Shown piece after piece: positions 39,508-48,885 of a DNA stretch of 64,000 bases. The stretch is from Pasteurella atlantica (lineage in GTDB: Bacteria; Pseudomonadota; Gammaproteobacteria; Enterobacterales; Pasteurellaceae), in the NCBI RefSeq assembly GCF_963693435.1, contig NZ_OY856306.1:372001-436000 (forward strand), read 5' to 3'. A model generated the notes under the pieces. It was not told the origin of the DNA. It ran no database searches and saw only the letters and a program-made list of their open reading frames with translations. How positions within the stretch are numbered: position 1 is the first letter of the stretch; the number at the start of each line of letters is the position of its first letter. The position numbers were made by a program, and so were the translations under genes.

Positions 39508-42500
39508 TTATTGGATAATTCTTTTTTCCCACATTAATTCAAACCAATCGAATGTTTTTTTGCAAATTTTATGACAAATGATACCGCTTGTTTGGTTTAG
39601 AATTCGTTGTAAATAAATATTTTCTCGATCTTTTTGAATAAGAAGATCTAACTGTTCTTGTATAAAGTCATCAATATTATCATTTTCTTTTGGTTGTTTT
39701 TTAAAGAAAGTCTCTAAGTTTTGGTAAATACCCCATTGTAGCTCATTAAAAGAGATTAAATAATCATTAATATATTGTTCTAGTAGTAGAGTCGCATTTT
39801 CTTTTTCTACGGTTTCAAAGGTTAGTTTTCCTACTGTTTGGTCTTTATTTTTAAAATATAGTGAAATAGAGATAGTTGGATAGTGAATTTGTAACAGTAG
39901 ATGATAGAGCCAGCATTGGATAATATCTTTATCTCGTAAATTACCTACACGGTATAAAATAACTTGATTATGCTCTGGATAATAATTTAAATTACCACAA
40001 AGCGTGATGTTTTCTCTTTGATAATTAAAGGTTAAATATTGAGTGTCTTGTCTCGTATAAGGATATACTTCATTATAAAGTGTTTGTAATTCATTAATTA
40101 AATTATGTTGAGCGACATCTTTAAAGGCATTAACAGGTAATTTCCCTTTATATTGTTCTTTTTCAAAAAAATCATTAAATTGATCTTGTTCGTTGATAAG
40201 CAACTGATCTAAAAATTGATATTTTTCTAATGGTGATAGAGAAAAAGGCTCAGAATCTTCCAGAGGTTTTTCTTTTTGAGAAAAATAAATACCTAAATGA
40301 TTGTTAAAGAAAAACTTAATAGGATGTTGTATAAAACGGATTAAATCTTCAATTTCAATAGTGTCAATTTCAGAATAATGTTCAAGTTTTGTTAAGAAAT
40401 CACCAGTAGATTGGTGAGAGTTAAGGGTTTCTAACCACGTTGTTGCATAAGATTGATAAGGACTATTTGGAATAAAATTAGTTGGACTAAAAGCCGTCAT
40501 TGAATGTTGAATGACCTTTTCCTCAAAAAAGGATTTTTCACCATTTTTAGGTAAATAATCACAAAGTTGAGAAACCAAAACAGAAGGTAGCTCTGTTTGA
40601 TTTTTCGTTAAACTTTGTCCAACGTAACTAATATAAAAAATATCCTGAGCTGAAAGTAAAGCTTCTAAAAATAGGTAACGATCGTCATCCCGTTTCGCTC
40701 GATCACCTTTTTGTGGTGCATACTGCATTAAATCAAAACTGTTTATATTATATTGACGAGGAAAATCTTTTTCATTCATTCCAAGCAAACAAACAACTTT
40801 AAATGGAATTGCTCGCATTGGTAAAAGAGTCGCAAAATTGACTCGTCCAGCAAGGAAATTGAGATGACTTTTATTATTTTCAAGTTGTTCATTAAGTAGA
40901 TTAATGATAATTTCATCATTAATTTTATGATCAAATTGCCCCTCAGTTATATTTTTGACAATTTCATCTATGGCATTATGTAACTGTAATAAACTGTAAG
41001 CATTGGTTTCATCTTCTAAATAGAAATCATCAATCAATTGGAGCAGTTTTATTTTCCATTGTTGAATTGAATGCGATTGATGAATAAAATCAACCCAATC
41101 CATAATTTTGCAAATAAATGCATTTAAGTGACCGCTTAGTTCAGCATTCAAACCATAACTTTCATTAAATGCGATGGTTTCTTCCCAAATCCCATTTTCT
41201 TCTTTTAAGGCACAACCTAGTAATAAACGATTGAGACCATTTTCCCACGAATTATAATTTTTCCATTGTGGATTTTCTAATTTTAAACCTGCTCGAATAC
41301 CAACCTGAGTAATCCAATTGCGTAATTGTTCAATTTGAGAGGGGACAAAATGATGCTTTTTCTGAATTGCGGTAATATCTAATAGATCTAAAATTTGTTC
41401 GGCACTAAATTTTGTTTCTCTCATTGAAAGCAAGTTCAGAAAACTATTAATAATAGGATCAATTTCTTGAATGCGTTGATCAGAAACACTATAAGGAATA
41501 GCACAAGGATCTTTTCGTTCAAAAACTGCCCTAATATAAGGTGCGTAAAGATCGATGTTTGGTGACATTACCAGAATATCTTTTGGACAAAGGGTTGGAT
41601 CTTGTTCAAATAAATAAAGGAGTTGATCGTGCAATACCTCAACTTCACGCAATGGACTATGGCAAGAATGGATTTGTAATGAGTGATCATTTTCATCAGT
41701 ATTAAAGTCAAATTCATTACTTAACTCTAAAATACTCTGTTGTATTTGTGCCAGTAAATGCTGTTTATGTTGTAATGGTTCAATATAGGCGGAGATTTCA
41801 TTATCTTGAAAATCTAATAATGTATTTAAAAAATCTCGCCCTTGTTTTCCCCAAGTGGTCAGTAATGGGTTTGCAGTAAGGGAATAATCATCATTTTCTT
41901 GTGTTATTTTTTCGTTATACAGTGTGATTTTATCGATCATTTTTTGTTCTAAACTATTACCCCAATAATGCTGGCTTGGGTTCAGAAAGAAAAGATGAAT
42001 ATCGCAGAATTCACTTAATTTTTTTAAGGTAACTAACTGTGAAGGGGGTAACGACGAAATACCAAAAATAAATACTCGTTTTGGTAATTTTTGCTGTTCT
42101 AATTGATTTAAATTTTCCAATTTTTCAAAAAAATGTTGTTGGAAATAAGCCCGATGTGACGTATTAAAAATTTCTGTATTACTCTCTTTTTTTAATTTTT
42201 CAACCAGAGCATTCCATAACATACTTTGCCATTGAACTTCTGTTTCAATATGAGCTTTAATACTTTCTGTTAAATGACCACTTTGTTGATAAATCTCCTT
42301 TAACACTAATTCATTTTGATTATTTTCCCAGTGAATTAGCCAATGAGGGCGATAAACTAAGTATTGATCAAATAATTCTGCAATTGCTTTCGCTAGTTGA
42401 TAATACTTTTGTTGTTCAGGCATTTCTCCTAAGTAAAGACGTAATGAATTAAACGCCTCATAGTGTAATAAGTCAGGAATAATTTGTATCAATTGCCATA

Positions 42501-42774
42501 CAGTGAGTTTTTGAGCAAAAATATTCTCTTTCGGGAGTGTTGGTAATAATGTGCGGTATTGTTGCCATAAAAAACTGGTTGGAAAAGGAAACTCAAAATT
42601 TGCAGCAATTCCCTCTTGTTGTGCAATTTCCATTTGCAACCATTGTGCCATTCCACCACTTTGTACTAAAATGATTTCTGCTTGAAAAGGATCATTATTA
42701 GGCTGTACTTTCAGTAATTTTAGCAGTAGCTCTTTGTGAGTTTTTAGCTGGTTAGCATAATATACCGTAAACAT
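39508..42774 (-). CDS. recC: Exodeoxyribonuclease V subunit RecC
   Basis: The 1088 residues match the RecC subunit of the RecBCD recombination helicase-nuclease, which splits strands and scans for Chi. The N-terminal FTVYYANQL and VQSGGMAQWLQMEIA blocks are typical. It directly follows comQ, as in H. influenzae, so it may share the competence promoter. A hairpin at 42780-42802 (TCTCTC/GAGAGA) covers its likely ribosome site. A single uptake signal lies in its 3' end (39559-39589). Confidence 0.95.
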   Translation of the reverse strand: MFTVYYANQLKTHKELLLKLLKVQPNNDPFQAEIILVQSGGMAQWLQMEIAQQEGIAANFEFPFPTSFLWQQYRTLLPTLPKENIFAQKLTVWQLIQIIPDLLHYEAFNSLRLYLGEMPEQQKYYQLAKAIAELFDQYLVYRPHWLIHWENNQNELVLKEIYQQSGHLTESIKAHIETEVQWQSMLWNALVEKLKKESNTEIFNTSHRAYFQQHFFEKLENLNQLEQQKLPKRVFIFGISSLPPSQLVTLKKLSEFCDIHLFFLNPSQHYWGNSLEQKMIDKITLYNEKITQENDDYSLTANPLLTTWGKQGRDFLNTLLDFQDNEISAYIEPLQHKQHLLAQIQQSILELSNEFDFNTDENDHSLQIHSCHSPLREVEVLHDQLLYLFEQDPTLCPKDILVMSPNIDLYAPYIRAVFERKDPCAIPYSVSDQRIQEIDPIINSFLNLLSMRETKFSAEQILDLLDITAIQKKHHFVPSQIEQLRNWITQVGIRAGLKLENPQWKNYNSWENGLNRLLLGCALKEENGIWEETIAFNESYGLNAELSGHLNAFICKIMDWVDFIHQSHSIQQWKIKLLQLIDDFYLEDETNAYSLLQLHNAIDEIVKNITEGQFDHKINDEIIINLLNEQLENNKSHLNFLAGRVNFATLLPMRAIPFKVVCLLGMNEKDFPRQYNINSFDLMQYAPQKGDRAKRDDDRYLFLEALLSAQDIFYISYVGQSLTKNQTELPSVLVSQLCDYLPKNGEKSFFEEKVIQHSMTAFSPTNFIPNSPYQSYATTWLETLNSHQSTGDFLTKLEHYSEIDTIEIEDLIRFIQHPIKFFFNNHLGIYFSQKEKPLEDSEPFSLSPLEKYQFLDQLLINEQDQFNDFFEKEQYKGKLPVNAFKDVAQHNLINELQTLYNEVYPYTRQDTQYLTFNYQRENITLCGNLNYYPEHNQVILYRVGNLRDKDIIQCWLYHLLLQIHYPTISISLYFKNKDQTVGKLTFETVEKENATLLLEQYINDYLISFNELQWGIYQNLETFFKKQPKENDNIDDFIQEQLDLLIQKDRENIYLQRILNQTSGIICHKICKKTFDWFELMWEKRIIQ

Positions 42775-42826
42775 TGTATTCTCTCTGTTGAATTTAGAGA
42801 GATTTTCCTCTAACTTGCAACGAGTT

Positions 42827-43120
42827 TCAAGGTTTTAAATAAAATTCTCCTAGAGGAAAAGTCACTTTAATTTCATTATGACGACAATTTACTATAAAAG
42901 TGATCTCATTTTGTTTGATTGATGATTGGCAGGGTAATTTAGCCATTTTTAAACTAAGTTGGTTTTCTGCAATTTGCATTGCTTGTAAACGCTGATAAAT
43001 TAAGACTTCTTTTTTATTTTGGTGTTTTTGCCATTTGCTATAACTTAAAAATATAATCGAGGAAAGTAATATCGCAACTATCACGCTGATAAAAGTTTCT
43101 GCTTTAAATTGACGTTGCAT
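42827..43120 (-). CDS. comQ: Competence pilin-like protein ComQ
   Basis: This 97-residue protein has one hydrophobic N-terminal segment after KAETFISV, a prepilin-like pattern, and two cysteines. The start at 43120 shares a TAATG junction with comP; a longer frame upstream is less likely. The assignment rests on its place as fourth gene of a comN-comO-comP-comQ-recC run known from the H. influenzae competence regulon. Confidence 0.78.
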   Translation of the reverse strand: MQRQFKAETFISVIVAILLSSIIFLSYSKWQKHQNKKEVLIYQRLQAMQIAENQLSLKMAKLPCQSSIKQNEITFIVNCRHNEIKVTFPLGEFYLKP

Positions 43121-43776
43121 TATTTTTTTCCGTTTAATAAATTTTGTGAGTTGGGGATATAAAACCAAGCCCCATATTTACTTTTTAAATATTTAATGAC
43201 ACTTTTTTTATAAGATAAGTTACGCTCTTCACGCTCATTATCGTAAGAAGAATATAATTTTCCATAGAATTTTTTACCTTTAATATCAAAGTGATAGTCA
43301 GTAATAATGATACCGTAAAAATTCTTTTTTAAACTTTCATCAATTGCATTATCTGCAATTACAACACTTGGATGACGACTTGAGGTCTTGGGTAAATCTT
43401 TTAAAGATTGAATATGAATAATTTGCTCTTGATAATGCTCAATATCAAGGTACTGCTGAATATCATTAAAAGGCACATATTTCTTTTTAGTGGGTTCTAT
43501 TTTGAAAATATTAATATTTTTGCAAAAAAGCTGATAAATCATACCGCTTATTTCAATTTCTACTTTTTCTTTTTTATATAAATTACATAACGCATTTTTA
43601 TCTTGATGAAGATAATCCACTAATTGAAATTTTTTTGTTAGATAATCAGAATAGTAATATTGAGTGATTTTTTCTGTATTCAGCCAGCGATCTTTCGCTA
43701 AAAAAATTACCGATAAAATACCCATTAATAAAATAATCGAAACTAGCCCGACTGAGGCATTAAATAATTTTTTCAT
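43120..43776 (-). CDS. comP: Competence protein ComP (DUF2572-like)
   Basis: These 218 residues have one N-terminal membrane segment (about residues 8-27) and a hydrophilic remainder with many Lys and Tyr residues. It lacks a canonical prepilin cleavage motif. Identity is by position between comO and comQ and by general resemblance to the H. influenzae gene product; required for DNA uptake there. It contains an uptake signal at 43519-43549. It overlaps comO by 17 bp. Confidence 0.75.
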   Translation of the reverse strand: MKKLFNASVGLVSIILLMGILSVIFLAKDRWLNTEKITQYYYSDYLTKKFQLVDYLHQDKNALCNLYKKEKVEIEISGMIYQLFCKNINIFKIEPTKKKYVPFNDIQQYLDIEHYQEQIIHIQSLKDLPKTSSRHPSVVIADNAIDESLKKNFYGIIITDYHFDIKGKKFYGKLYSSYDNEREERNLSYKKSVIKYLKSKYGAWFYIPNSQNLLNGKK

Positions 43777-44461
43777 TGTTTAAAATATAAATATAAGATT
43801 GAGTGGAATAAGTTTGATTATTTTTAGTTAAAGATAATAAAACCTGCATTACTTTATGCTCTTTCAACCAAGAAAAAGAGAGTTGAGAGATTTTATAGTT
43901 ATTGTATTGTGTTAATTTCCCCCATTTTCCTTGATCACATTGAGCAAGTAGTTGTTTACATTGTATGAGTGAGCATTTACTAATAGAACTATCTTGATAA
44001 ATATACAGTTCTTGATGATCGACTTTAAATCCAAATACTTCTTTTGCGACATCACTGGTATTATTTTTTCCTTTAACAAAGCAAGCACTTTTCTTTTTTC
44101 GATTACCTACACAACCATCACTATTGATATCATAGAAAAAAACTAAACATTGAGGCTTTATTGCTACAGAACTTTTATTATGCGTAAAAGCAAAATAATT
44201 ACTGTTTTCTCGATCAATACCTTGATAGTAAATGTGTTGAATATGTTGTTTAAAAAAATGCATTATTTGTTGAGCATTTTGCTGTAAGGAGAGCGTTGTT
44301 TGTAATTTATGTTGATTTTTATAGCTACCAGAATAGAAATTGGATAAAGCAAAAATTAAGATTACCATAAGGGATAAACTTGCTAAAAGCTCAACTAATG
44401 TGACCGCTTGAATGGTTTTAACGAAAGCGACATTGACTTGTTTTATTCTTCGCAATAACAT
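43760..44461 (-). CDS. comO: Competence pseudopilin ComO
   Basis: This 233-residue PilW-like protein has a type IV prepilin motif QAVTLVELLASLSLM: the +5 glutamate is present, but the residue before the cleavage site is Ala rather than the usual Gly. Cysteine pairs in the C-terminal half suggest disulfides. It overlaps comN by 44 bp. Such minor pilins assemble the DNA-uptake pseudopilus. Confidence 0.8.
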   Translation of the reverse strand: MLLRRIKQVNVAFVKTIQAVTLVELLASLSLMVILIFALSNFYSGSYKNQHKLQTTLSLQQNAQQIMHFFKQHIQHIYYQGIDRENSNYFAFTHNKSSVAIKPQCLVFFYDINSDGCVGNRKKKSACFVKGKNNTSDVAKEVFGFKVDHQELYIYQDSSISKCSLIQCKQLLAQCDQGKWGKLTQYNNYKISQLSFSWLKEHKVMQVLLSLTKNNQTYSTQSYIYILNNEKII

Positions 44462-44957
44462 TGATTACTCCATATTGATGAAATTGTAAAATTTCACTTT
44501 GTTGATTAATGGCAATATTTAAGCATTTTGATTCTGATGTCGCAGCTACACCATCGATATTGATAAAGCTTTTAGGATAAAGCAGAGAACTTTTTATTTG
44601 AGTTTCTGGGTAGCTGTTGTTATACAATAAATATTCTTTAAATTTTGCACAACTAGATAAATTAAGGCAATCACATCTGACTTTTCTTCTGCTTTTCTTC
44701 TTTATGGCAATTACACACCATTTTTGGCGGTTTAAGTCTTGAGAGATTAATAAGGAATAGCGTTTTTTATGGTAACGTGCTTTTGTTTGTACTTGATAAA
44801 CAAAGGATTTTAATTGTGTTAATTCGCTCTCTAATTTCATTTTATCCTGTAATTTGAAAATAGAGGGAGAAAGAAAATAGAGTGCTATCACTAAAATAGT
44901 AAGGGTGATTAAGGTTTCTATTAATGTAAATGCTTTAAAAATCGAAATATTGGGCAT
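44418..44957 (-). CDS. comN: Competence pseudopilin ComN
   Basis: This 179-residue GspH-like minor pilin begins MPNISIFKAFTLIETLITLTILV, with the prepilin peptidase motif (cleavage after Ala9, Glu at +5 of the mature protein). The C-terminal half has several cysteines. It is the first gene of comNOPQ-recC. A CRP-S-type site lies about 80 bp upstream. The ribosome site AGGA sits in the 3' arm of a hairpin directly before the ATG, suggesting translational control as well. Confidence 0.8.
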   Translation of the reverse strand: MPNISIFKAFTLIETLITLTILVIALYFLSPSIFKLQDKMKLESELTQLKSFVYQVQTKARYHKKRYSLLISQDLNRQKWCVIAIKKKSRRKVRCDCLNLSSCAKFKEYLLYNNSYPETQIKSSLLYPKSFINIDGVAATSESKCLNIAINQQSEILQFHQYGVINVIAKNKTSQCRFR

Positions 44958-44994
44958 AAAAAATCCTAGTACTATGAAGACACAATACTAGGAT
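44958..44994 (-). promoter_or_regulatory. Hairpin covering the comN ribosome site
   Basis: A 9-bp perfect stem (ATCCTAGTA and TACTAGGAT in minus-strand order, 44994-44963) is followed by six T and then the comN ATG. It looks like the corA terminator. But the only Shine-Dalgarno for comN, AGGA, lies in its 3' arm, so folding would also block translation. Confidence 0.7.
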
Positions 44995-45029
44995 GTTTTG
45001 AAAAAGAGTAAATGATATTAAATTAATTT

Positions 45030-45045
45030 CTCGATCAAGATCGCA
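45030..45045 (-). promoter_or_regulatory. CRP-S (Sxy-dependent) site upstream of comN
   Basis: On the minus strand TGCGATCTTGATCGAG fits the noncanonical CRP-S core TGCGA-N6-TCGCA with two mismatches in the second half-site. CRP-S sites need CRP plus Sxy and define the Pasteurellaceae competence regulon. The site lies about 80 bp before comN, after the corA stop. Confidence 0.7.
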
Positions 45046-45054
45046 AAACTAAAA

Positions 45055-46011
45055 TTATAACCAACCTTTATGTTTAAAATACCAATAAGGAGCAACCGCT
45101 GCCATCACCATTAAACCAATTGCTAAAGGGTAGCCATAAGCAAAGCTAAGTTCAGGCATATTCGCAAAGTTCATACCATAGTTAGAAGCAACCAATGTTG
45201 GCGGTAAAAACATTACCGACACAACAGAGAAGAGTTTAATAATACGGTTCTGTTCAATATTAATAAAACCCATTGCAGCTTGCATTAAAAAGTTTACTTT
45301 TTGGAAAAGTGATTCATTATGAGGTTGTAGTGATTCAATATCTCGTAAAATTTCACGAGCTTGTTCTAATTGATTTTCAGGTAAACGGGTTTTACGTACC
45401 AAGAAACTTAATGCTCGTTGTGTATCCATTAAACATAGACGAACTTTAGAGCTTGCATCTTCAAATTCTGTTAGAGAAGATAACGCCTCATCAAAATCTT
45501 CGCCTTGAGTTCCTTCCAATACGACACGGCTTAATTTTTCTAAATCAGCATAAATATCTTCAATCACATCAGCAAGTTGCTCAATTTTAGTTTCAAAAAG
45601 ATCTAATAATAACTCGTAGGCATTACCATCTGTTAGTTTTGCTGTACGAGTACGCATTCGATATAAACGAAAAGCAGGTAATTCACGTTCACGCAAAGTA
45701 AACAAACGACCATCACGAAGCGTAAATGCAACGGTTGCCATATCTGCATAATCTTCTTCATCTAAACAATAGAAAAAGGAGTGCAAGTGTAAACCATCTT
45801 CATCTTCAAAAAAACGAGCAGAAGCCTCTAAGTCTTCCAGTTCTCGCTCTTCAGCAAGAGTTTGTGACAATCCTTGCTCAAGTACACTACGCTCTTCATC
45901 ACTCGGATCAACCAAGTCAATCCAAATCGCATTATTTAAATTATGTTGATCATTATTATCTACTCGAATTAAGCGAGAATTATTATTTTCTAATGCAAAA
46001 GCTTTAATCAT
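45055..46011 (-). CDS. corA: Magnesium transporter CorA
   Basis: This 318-residue pentameric Mg2+ channel has a long cytoplasmic domain and two C-terminal membrane helices, with the selectivity motif YGMNF (about residues 279-283) at the end of the first. The C-terminal basic end FKHKGWL is typical. The start is supported by an AAGGAG ribosome site 6 bases upstream. The 5' leader holds a nested hairpin described separately. Confidence 0.97.
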   Translation of the reverse strand: MIKAFALENNNSRLIRVDNNDQHNLNNAIWIDLVDPSDEERSVLEQGLSQTLAEERELEDLEASARFFEDEDGLHLHSFFYCLDEEDYADMATVAFTLRDGRLFTLRERELPAFRLYRMRTRTAKLTDGNAYELLLDLFETKIEQLADVIEDIYADLEKLSRVVLEGTQGEDFDEALSSLTEFEDASSKVRLCLMDTQRALSFLVRKTRLPENQLEQAREILRDIESLQPHNESLFQKVNFLMQAAMGFINIEQNRIIKLFSVVSVMFLPPTLVASNYGMNFANMPELSFAYGYPLAIGLMVMAAVAPYWYFKHKGWL

Positions 46012-46052
46012 TTCATACTCCTTGTTGGGGAGTGAACATAGAATGGAACAGA

Positions 46053-46115
46053 CTTACCCGACACTCGTCGGCAAGCCTTGAGGCAGTTGGACGAAGTGTA
46101 TTTAGTTTAGGTAAG
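46053..46115 (-). promoter_or_regulatory. Structured 5' leader of corA (candidate cis-acting RNA)
   Basis: In minus-strand RNA order, CUUACC (46115-46110) closes with GGUAAG (46058-46053). Inside, ACACUUCGUC (46099-46090) pairs with GACGAGUGU (46069-46061) with one bulge, and GCC-UCAA-GGC (46084-46075) caps the structure. A competing local hairpin CCGAC-GAGU-GTCGG (46071-46058) excludes both outer helices. The segment is richer in G+C than its surroundings and lies 40-100 nt before corA. I do not recognise it as a known riboswitch class. Confidence 0.5.
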
Positions 46116-46541
46116 AGATATGATATTGACTAGAAAAGTCCCTATGACTGTCCAAAATGTGTTTCCTCAAATAAAAAATTGCGTAAATGGTAACGATTAA
46201 GAGAGGGTTAGTCAAGATAAACAAATATATTTTAAGATAGTAGCACAGGGTAAGATCATACTAAAAATTCATTATTCATACCTTTTTGTTTTTTTATAGT
46301 GTGCTGATTTTTAAGTGTATTTATGGGAGTTTAATATGTCATATCTCTTGTATATAAAAAATTATAGTATATTAGCAACATAAAATATAAAGTTATTTAC
46401 AGCTTGAACGTCTCTAGAGTTAAAACTCGTTTTGTAGTGTAGGCGTGAATAATTTTCATCGAAAAAACCGAACAGTTGAACTTTTAGTTTACAAACTCGA
46501 ATACAAGGCAGGTTATTGATGGATACTACTCAAATCTATGG
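46116..46541. other. Gene-free AT-rich region between corA leader and rhuM
   Basis: No protein or RNA gene is supported. It presumably contains the corA promoter at its left end; the right part borders the RhuM patch and may mark one edge of an insertion, but I see no flanking repeats, transposase remnant or tRNA end. Confidence 0.4.
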
Positions 46542-47555
46542 TTATTTACTCTCTTCAACCCTTTCCAACAAGCGATCAAAATCAGAAACTATGCGTTGTG
46601 TTTTATTAAATTTATCATACTCCGTAAAGGCTTTCTGCCTCGCCTGTTCCGTTGAAACTTTGCCATTATCCACTAGAATTTTATATTCATTAAAATCAAG
46701 AAATTTATTTACACTTTCTGCAAAAGCTTTCATTGTAAAGGTATTACGAGTTTCAATAATGCGTTCTATATAGTCAAAAAAACCAGAAATAGTACGCTCT
46801 AAACGCTTAATTTCATCAGGGGATAAATAATTTTTGGCAATCACGCTATCTGATTTTAAAATTCGTCCTGCTGGGGCATTTTTCCACGTTTGTAAGCCCA
46901 TAAATTTTTTATTGGCATCTGCTTTCTTATAAATCAATTCAGCGGCGGTTTGTCCGTGAATCGCATAGTGGAATTTATTTTGTACAGTGGCGTAAAAATG
47001 TCTTGTTGTGGTCGATTTAGGATTATAATCAATACAACATTCCGCAAAAATATCGGTAATTTGTTGGTAAATACGGCGTTCACTGGCTCGAATAGAACGT
47101 ACTCGTTCCAACAATTCACGAAAATAGTCTTTACCAAACTGTTCGCCTTGTTTTAGGCGTTCATCATCGATTACAAAACCTTTAAGTAAGTATTCTTTAA
47201 GAGTTTTTGTTGCCCAAATACGAAATTGAGTTGCTTCCACACTATTTACACGATAACCAACTGAGATAATGGCGTCTAGGTTATAATGAGCAATATCTCT
47301 GGTTACTTGGCGATTACCCTCTTTTTGAACTATCCGAAAATATTGGATAGTTGCTTTTTCATCTAACTCACTGGATTTATAAATATTATTTAAGTGATGA
47401 TTGATAGTACGAACATCAACGTTAAATAAATTTGCCATTGCTTTTTGTGTTAGCCATACGGTTTCATCTTGTAAAATAACATCTACTTTTACTGTACCAT
47501 TTGGTGCCGTGTAAAGTAGAAAGTTATTGAAATTATTTGCTACTGTTGTTGTCAT
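46542..47555 (-). CDS. RhuM-family protein
   Basis: This 337-residue protein resembles Salmonella virulence protein RhuM. The N-terminal part (about residues 20-65) looks like a helix-turn-helix-type DNA-binding region with WLTQKAMANLF. The central conserved blocks are YNLDAIISVGYRVNS and FRIWATKTLKEYLLKGFVIDD. The C-terminal Fic-like/unknown region includes HGQTAAELIYKKADA. Function is not established. The frame looks intact. It sits beside a broken paralogue and a broken CopG-type gene, so this is accessory DNA. Confidence 0.8.
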   Translation of the reverse strand: MTTTVANNFNNFLLYTAPNGTVKVDVILQDETVWLTQKAMANLFNVDVRTINHHLNNIYKSSELDEKATIQYFRIVQKEGNRQVTRDIAHYNLDAIISVGYRVNSVEATQFRIWATKTLKEYLLKGFVIDDERLKQGEQFGKDYFRELLERVRSIRASERRIYQQITDIFAECCIDYNPKSTTTRHFYATVQNKFHYAIHGQTAAELIYKKADANKKFMGLQTWKNAPAGRILKSDSVIAKNYLSPDEIKRLERTISGFFDYIERIIETRNTFTMKAFAESVNKFLDFNEYKILVDNGKVSTEQARQKAFTEYDKFNKTQRIVSDFDRLLERVEESK

Positions 47556-47582
47556 TTTTATTCCTAATTTTTTAGCCCTTAA

Positions 47583-48308
47583 TTAACGATTTTTCACTTT
47601 TTTAATAGCATTTTCAATGATTTTTAAATCATCTTCATCGGCTAGTTGTGCTTCATATTGTTTACGACGGTTATCAAAATCTGCATAAACTTGTCGAATA
47701 CGAATTTCCATATTTTTATGGGATATAGAACCTTTTCCTGATAATAATGGACGATCATTGAACAACAAAATTTTATCAACATTATCTTGCCAAAATTGTA
47801 TTGTAATATCTTTATGACTTTTAACTCTTAATTCTTAATTCTGCCATTATCTAAAAAGATAACAACTAAACGATTAAGTGAATCTATTTCATCCTCAGTT
47901 AAATAGTTTTTAGCAATAAAAATATCTTGTTTACGTACAATACTGCCTTTCCAAGTTGTGAGTTCCATATTAGGTTTAGTTGCATCAGCTCGTTCAACAA
48001 TAAGCTCAGCTGCTGTTTTTTTCGTTACAGCAAACAATAGCTTATTTTGTGTGTCTGCAAAAAACATTTGTGTCGCTTTATCTGTTTTATCAAACAGTAG
48101 TAAAGTAATTCTTTACTACTGATTTTTTATCTAACTCATTGTCTAATAATATATTATTTATATGTTGCCCAATATTTTGTTTAGAGGTGGAAAAAAGTTC
48201 TGCAAGCTGATTTTGGCTTAACCAAATATCACCATCTTTTGCATATAAAGCCACATTAACTTTACCATCTTCGGTATTATAAATAATAAAATTATCTTGC
48301 TCTTTCAC
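47583..48308 (-). pseudogene. Degraded second rhuM paralogue
   Basis: Three fragments on the same strand, in order, match RhuM. The N-terminal part (48308-48090) has WLSQNQLAELF. The middle part (48067-47828) has KTAAELIVERADAT and IAKNYLTEDEID. The C-terminal end (47768-47583) has LLFNDRPLLSGKG. The segment corresponding to roughly residues 65-185 is deleted between the first two. A 7-bp tandem duplication (two copies of AGAATTA near 47830-47843) shifts the frame between the last two. It cannot make a full protein. Confidence 0.8.
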
Positions 48309-48427
48309 GATACTACTCCATTGCTATTTTAAGAATTAATCATATCATACCGTTACAAAATTCAGTAAATCTAAGATTCTTATCAAAGTCCCGCCACTTA
48401 CCTCAGGGCAACCATAAATTTTTAACT

Positions 48428-48718
48428 AAAGAGAAAGGGCTATTTTATCAATATAAGTACGCAAAAAAGTTTGATAAGGCACATTCATTTCTTTTGCATA
48501 TTTTTTGATCTTATTAAGTGATGACTTTTTCAAGCTTAATGAAATTTGTACTGTTTGTTTTCCATTTTTTCCGCTTGAATTTCTTTAACAATATCATCTG
48601 CGATAATATTATTGATAAAAATTTCACCTTGCTCATTAAGGGCTTTTGCTTTTCCATTTGAAATAGGATTAACCATTGAATCTACTAATTCTTGTTCATC
48701 TTTATTTAGTTTTCCCAT
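48428..48718 (-). pseudogene. Frameshifted CopG/ribbon-helix-helix-type antitoxin-like gene
   Basis: The first frame (48718-48536, 60 residues) ends abruptly after AEKMENKQ. The next frame continues as QTVQISLSLKKSSLNKIKKYAKEMNVPYQTFLRTYI, a CopG-type pattern, to a stop at 48428-48430. Adding one base to the A-run near 48565-48570 restores a single protein of about 96 residues. No partner toxin is visible. A genuine loss, phase variation or a sequencing error are all possible. Confidence 0.6.
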
Positions 48719-48885
48719 CTTGTATCTCCTTAATCAGTCATTTAGGTTCTAACTCTTAAAATCTTCAAACCTTAAATTTTTCATAAAATATACTATGTTA
48801 ATAAGATTTAGTTTTCAATTTAATATTAAAATTACACTTTAATCGATACTTAGTATTTGAAATATTGCAAATTTTTATCAAAATC

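Noticed and set aside
46335-46382. 15-codon ORF with a GGGAG ribosome site in the corA-rhuM gap
   Set aside because: Too short and without a partner gene or terminator nearby; chance occurrence in AT-rich DNA is likely.
46542-48718. Insertion sequence or prophage carrying the RhuM genes
   Set aside because: No transposase, integrase, terminal inverted repeats or target duplication are visible at the edges.
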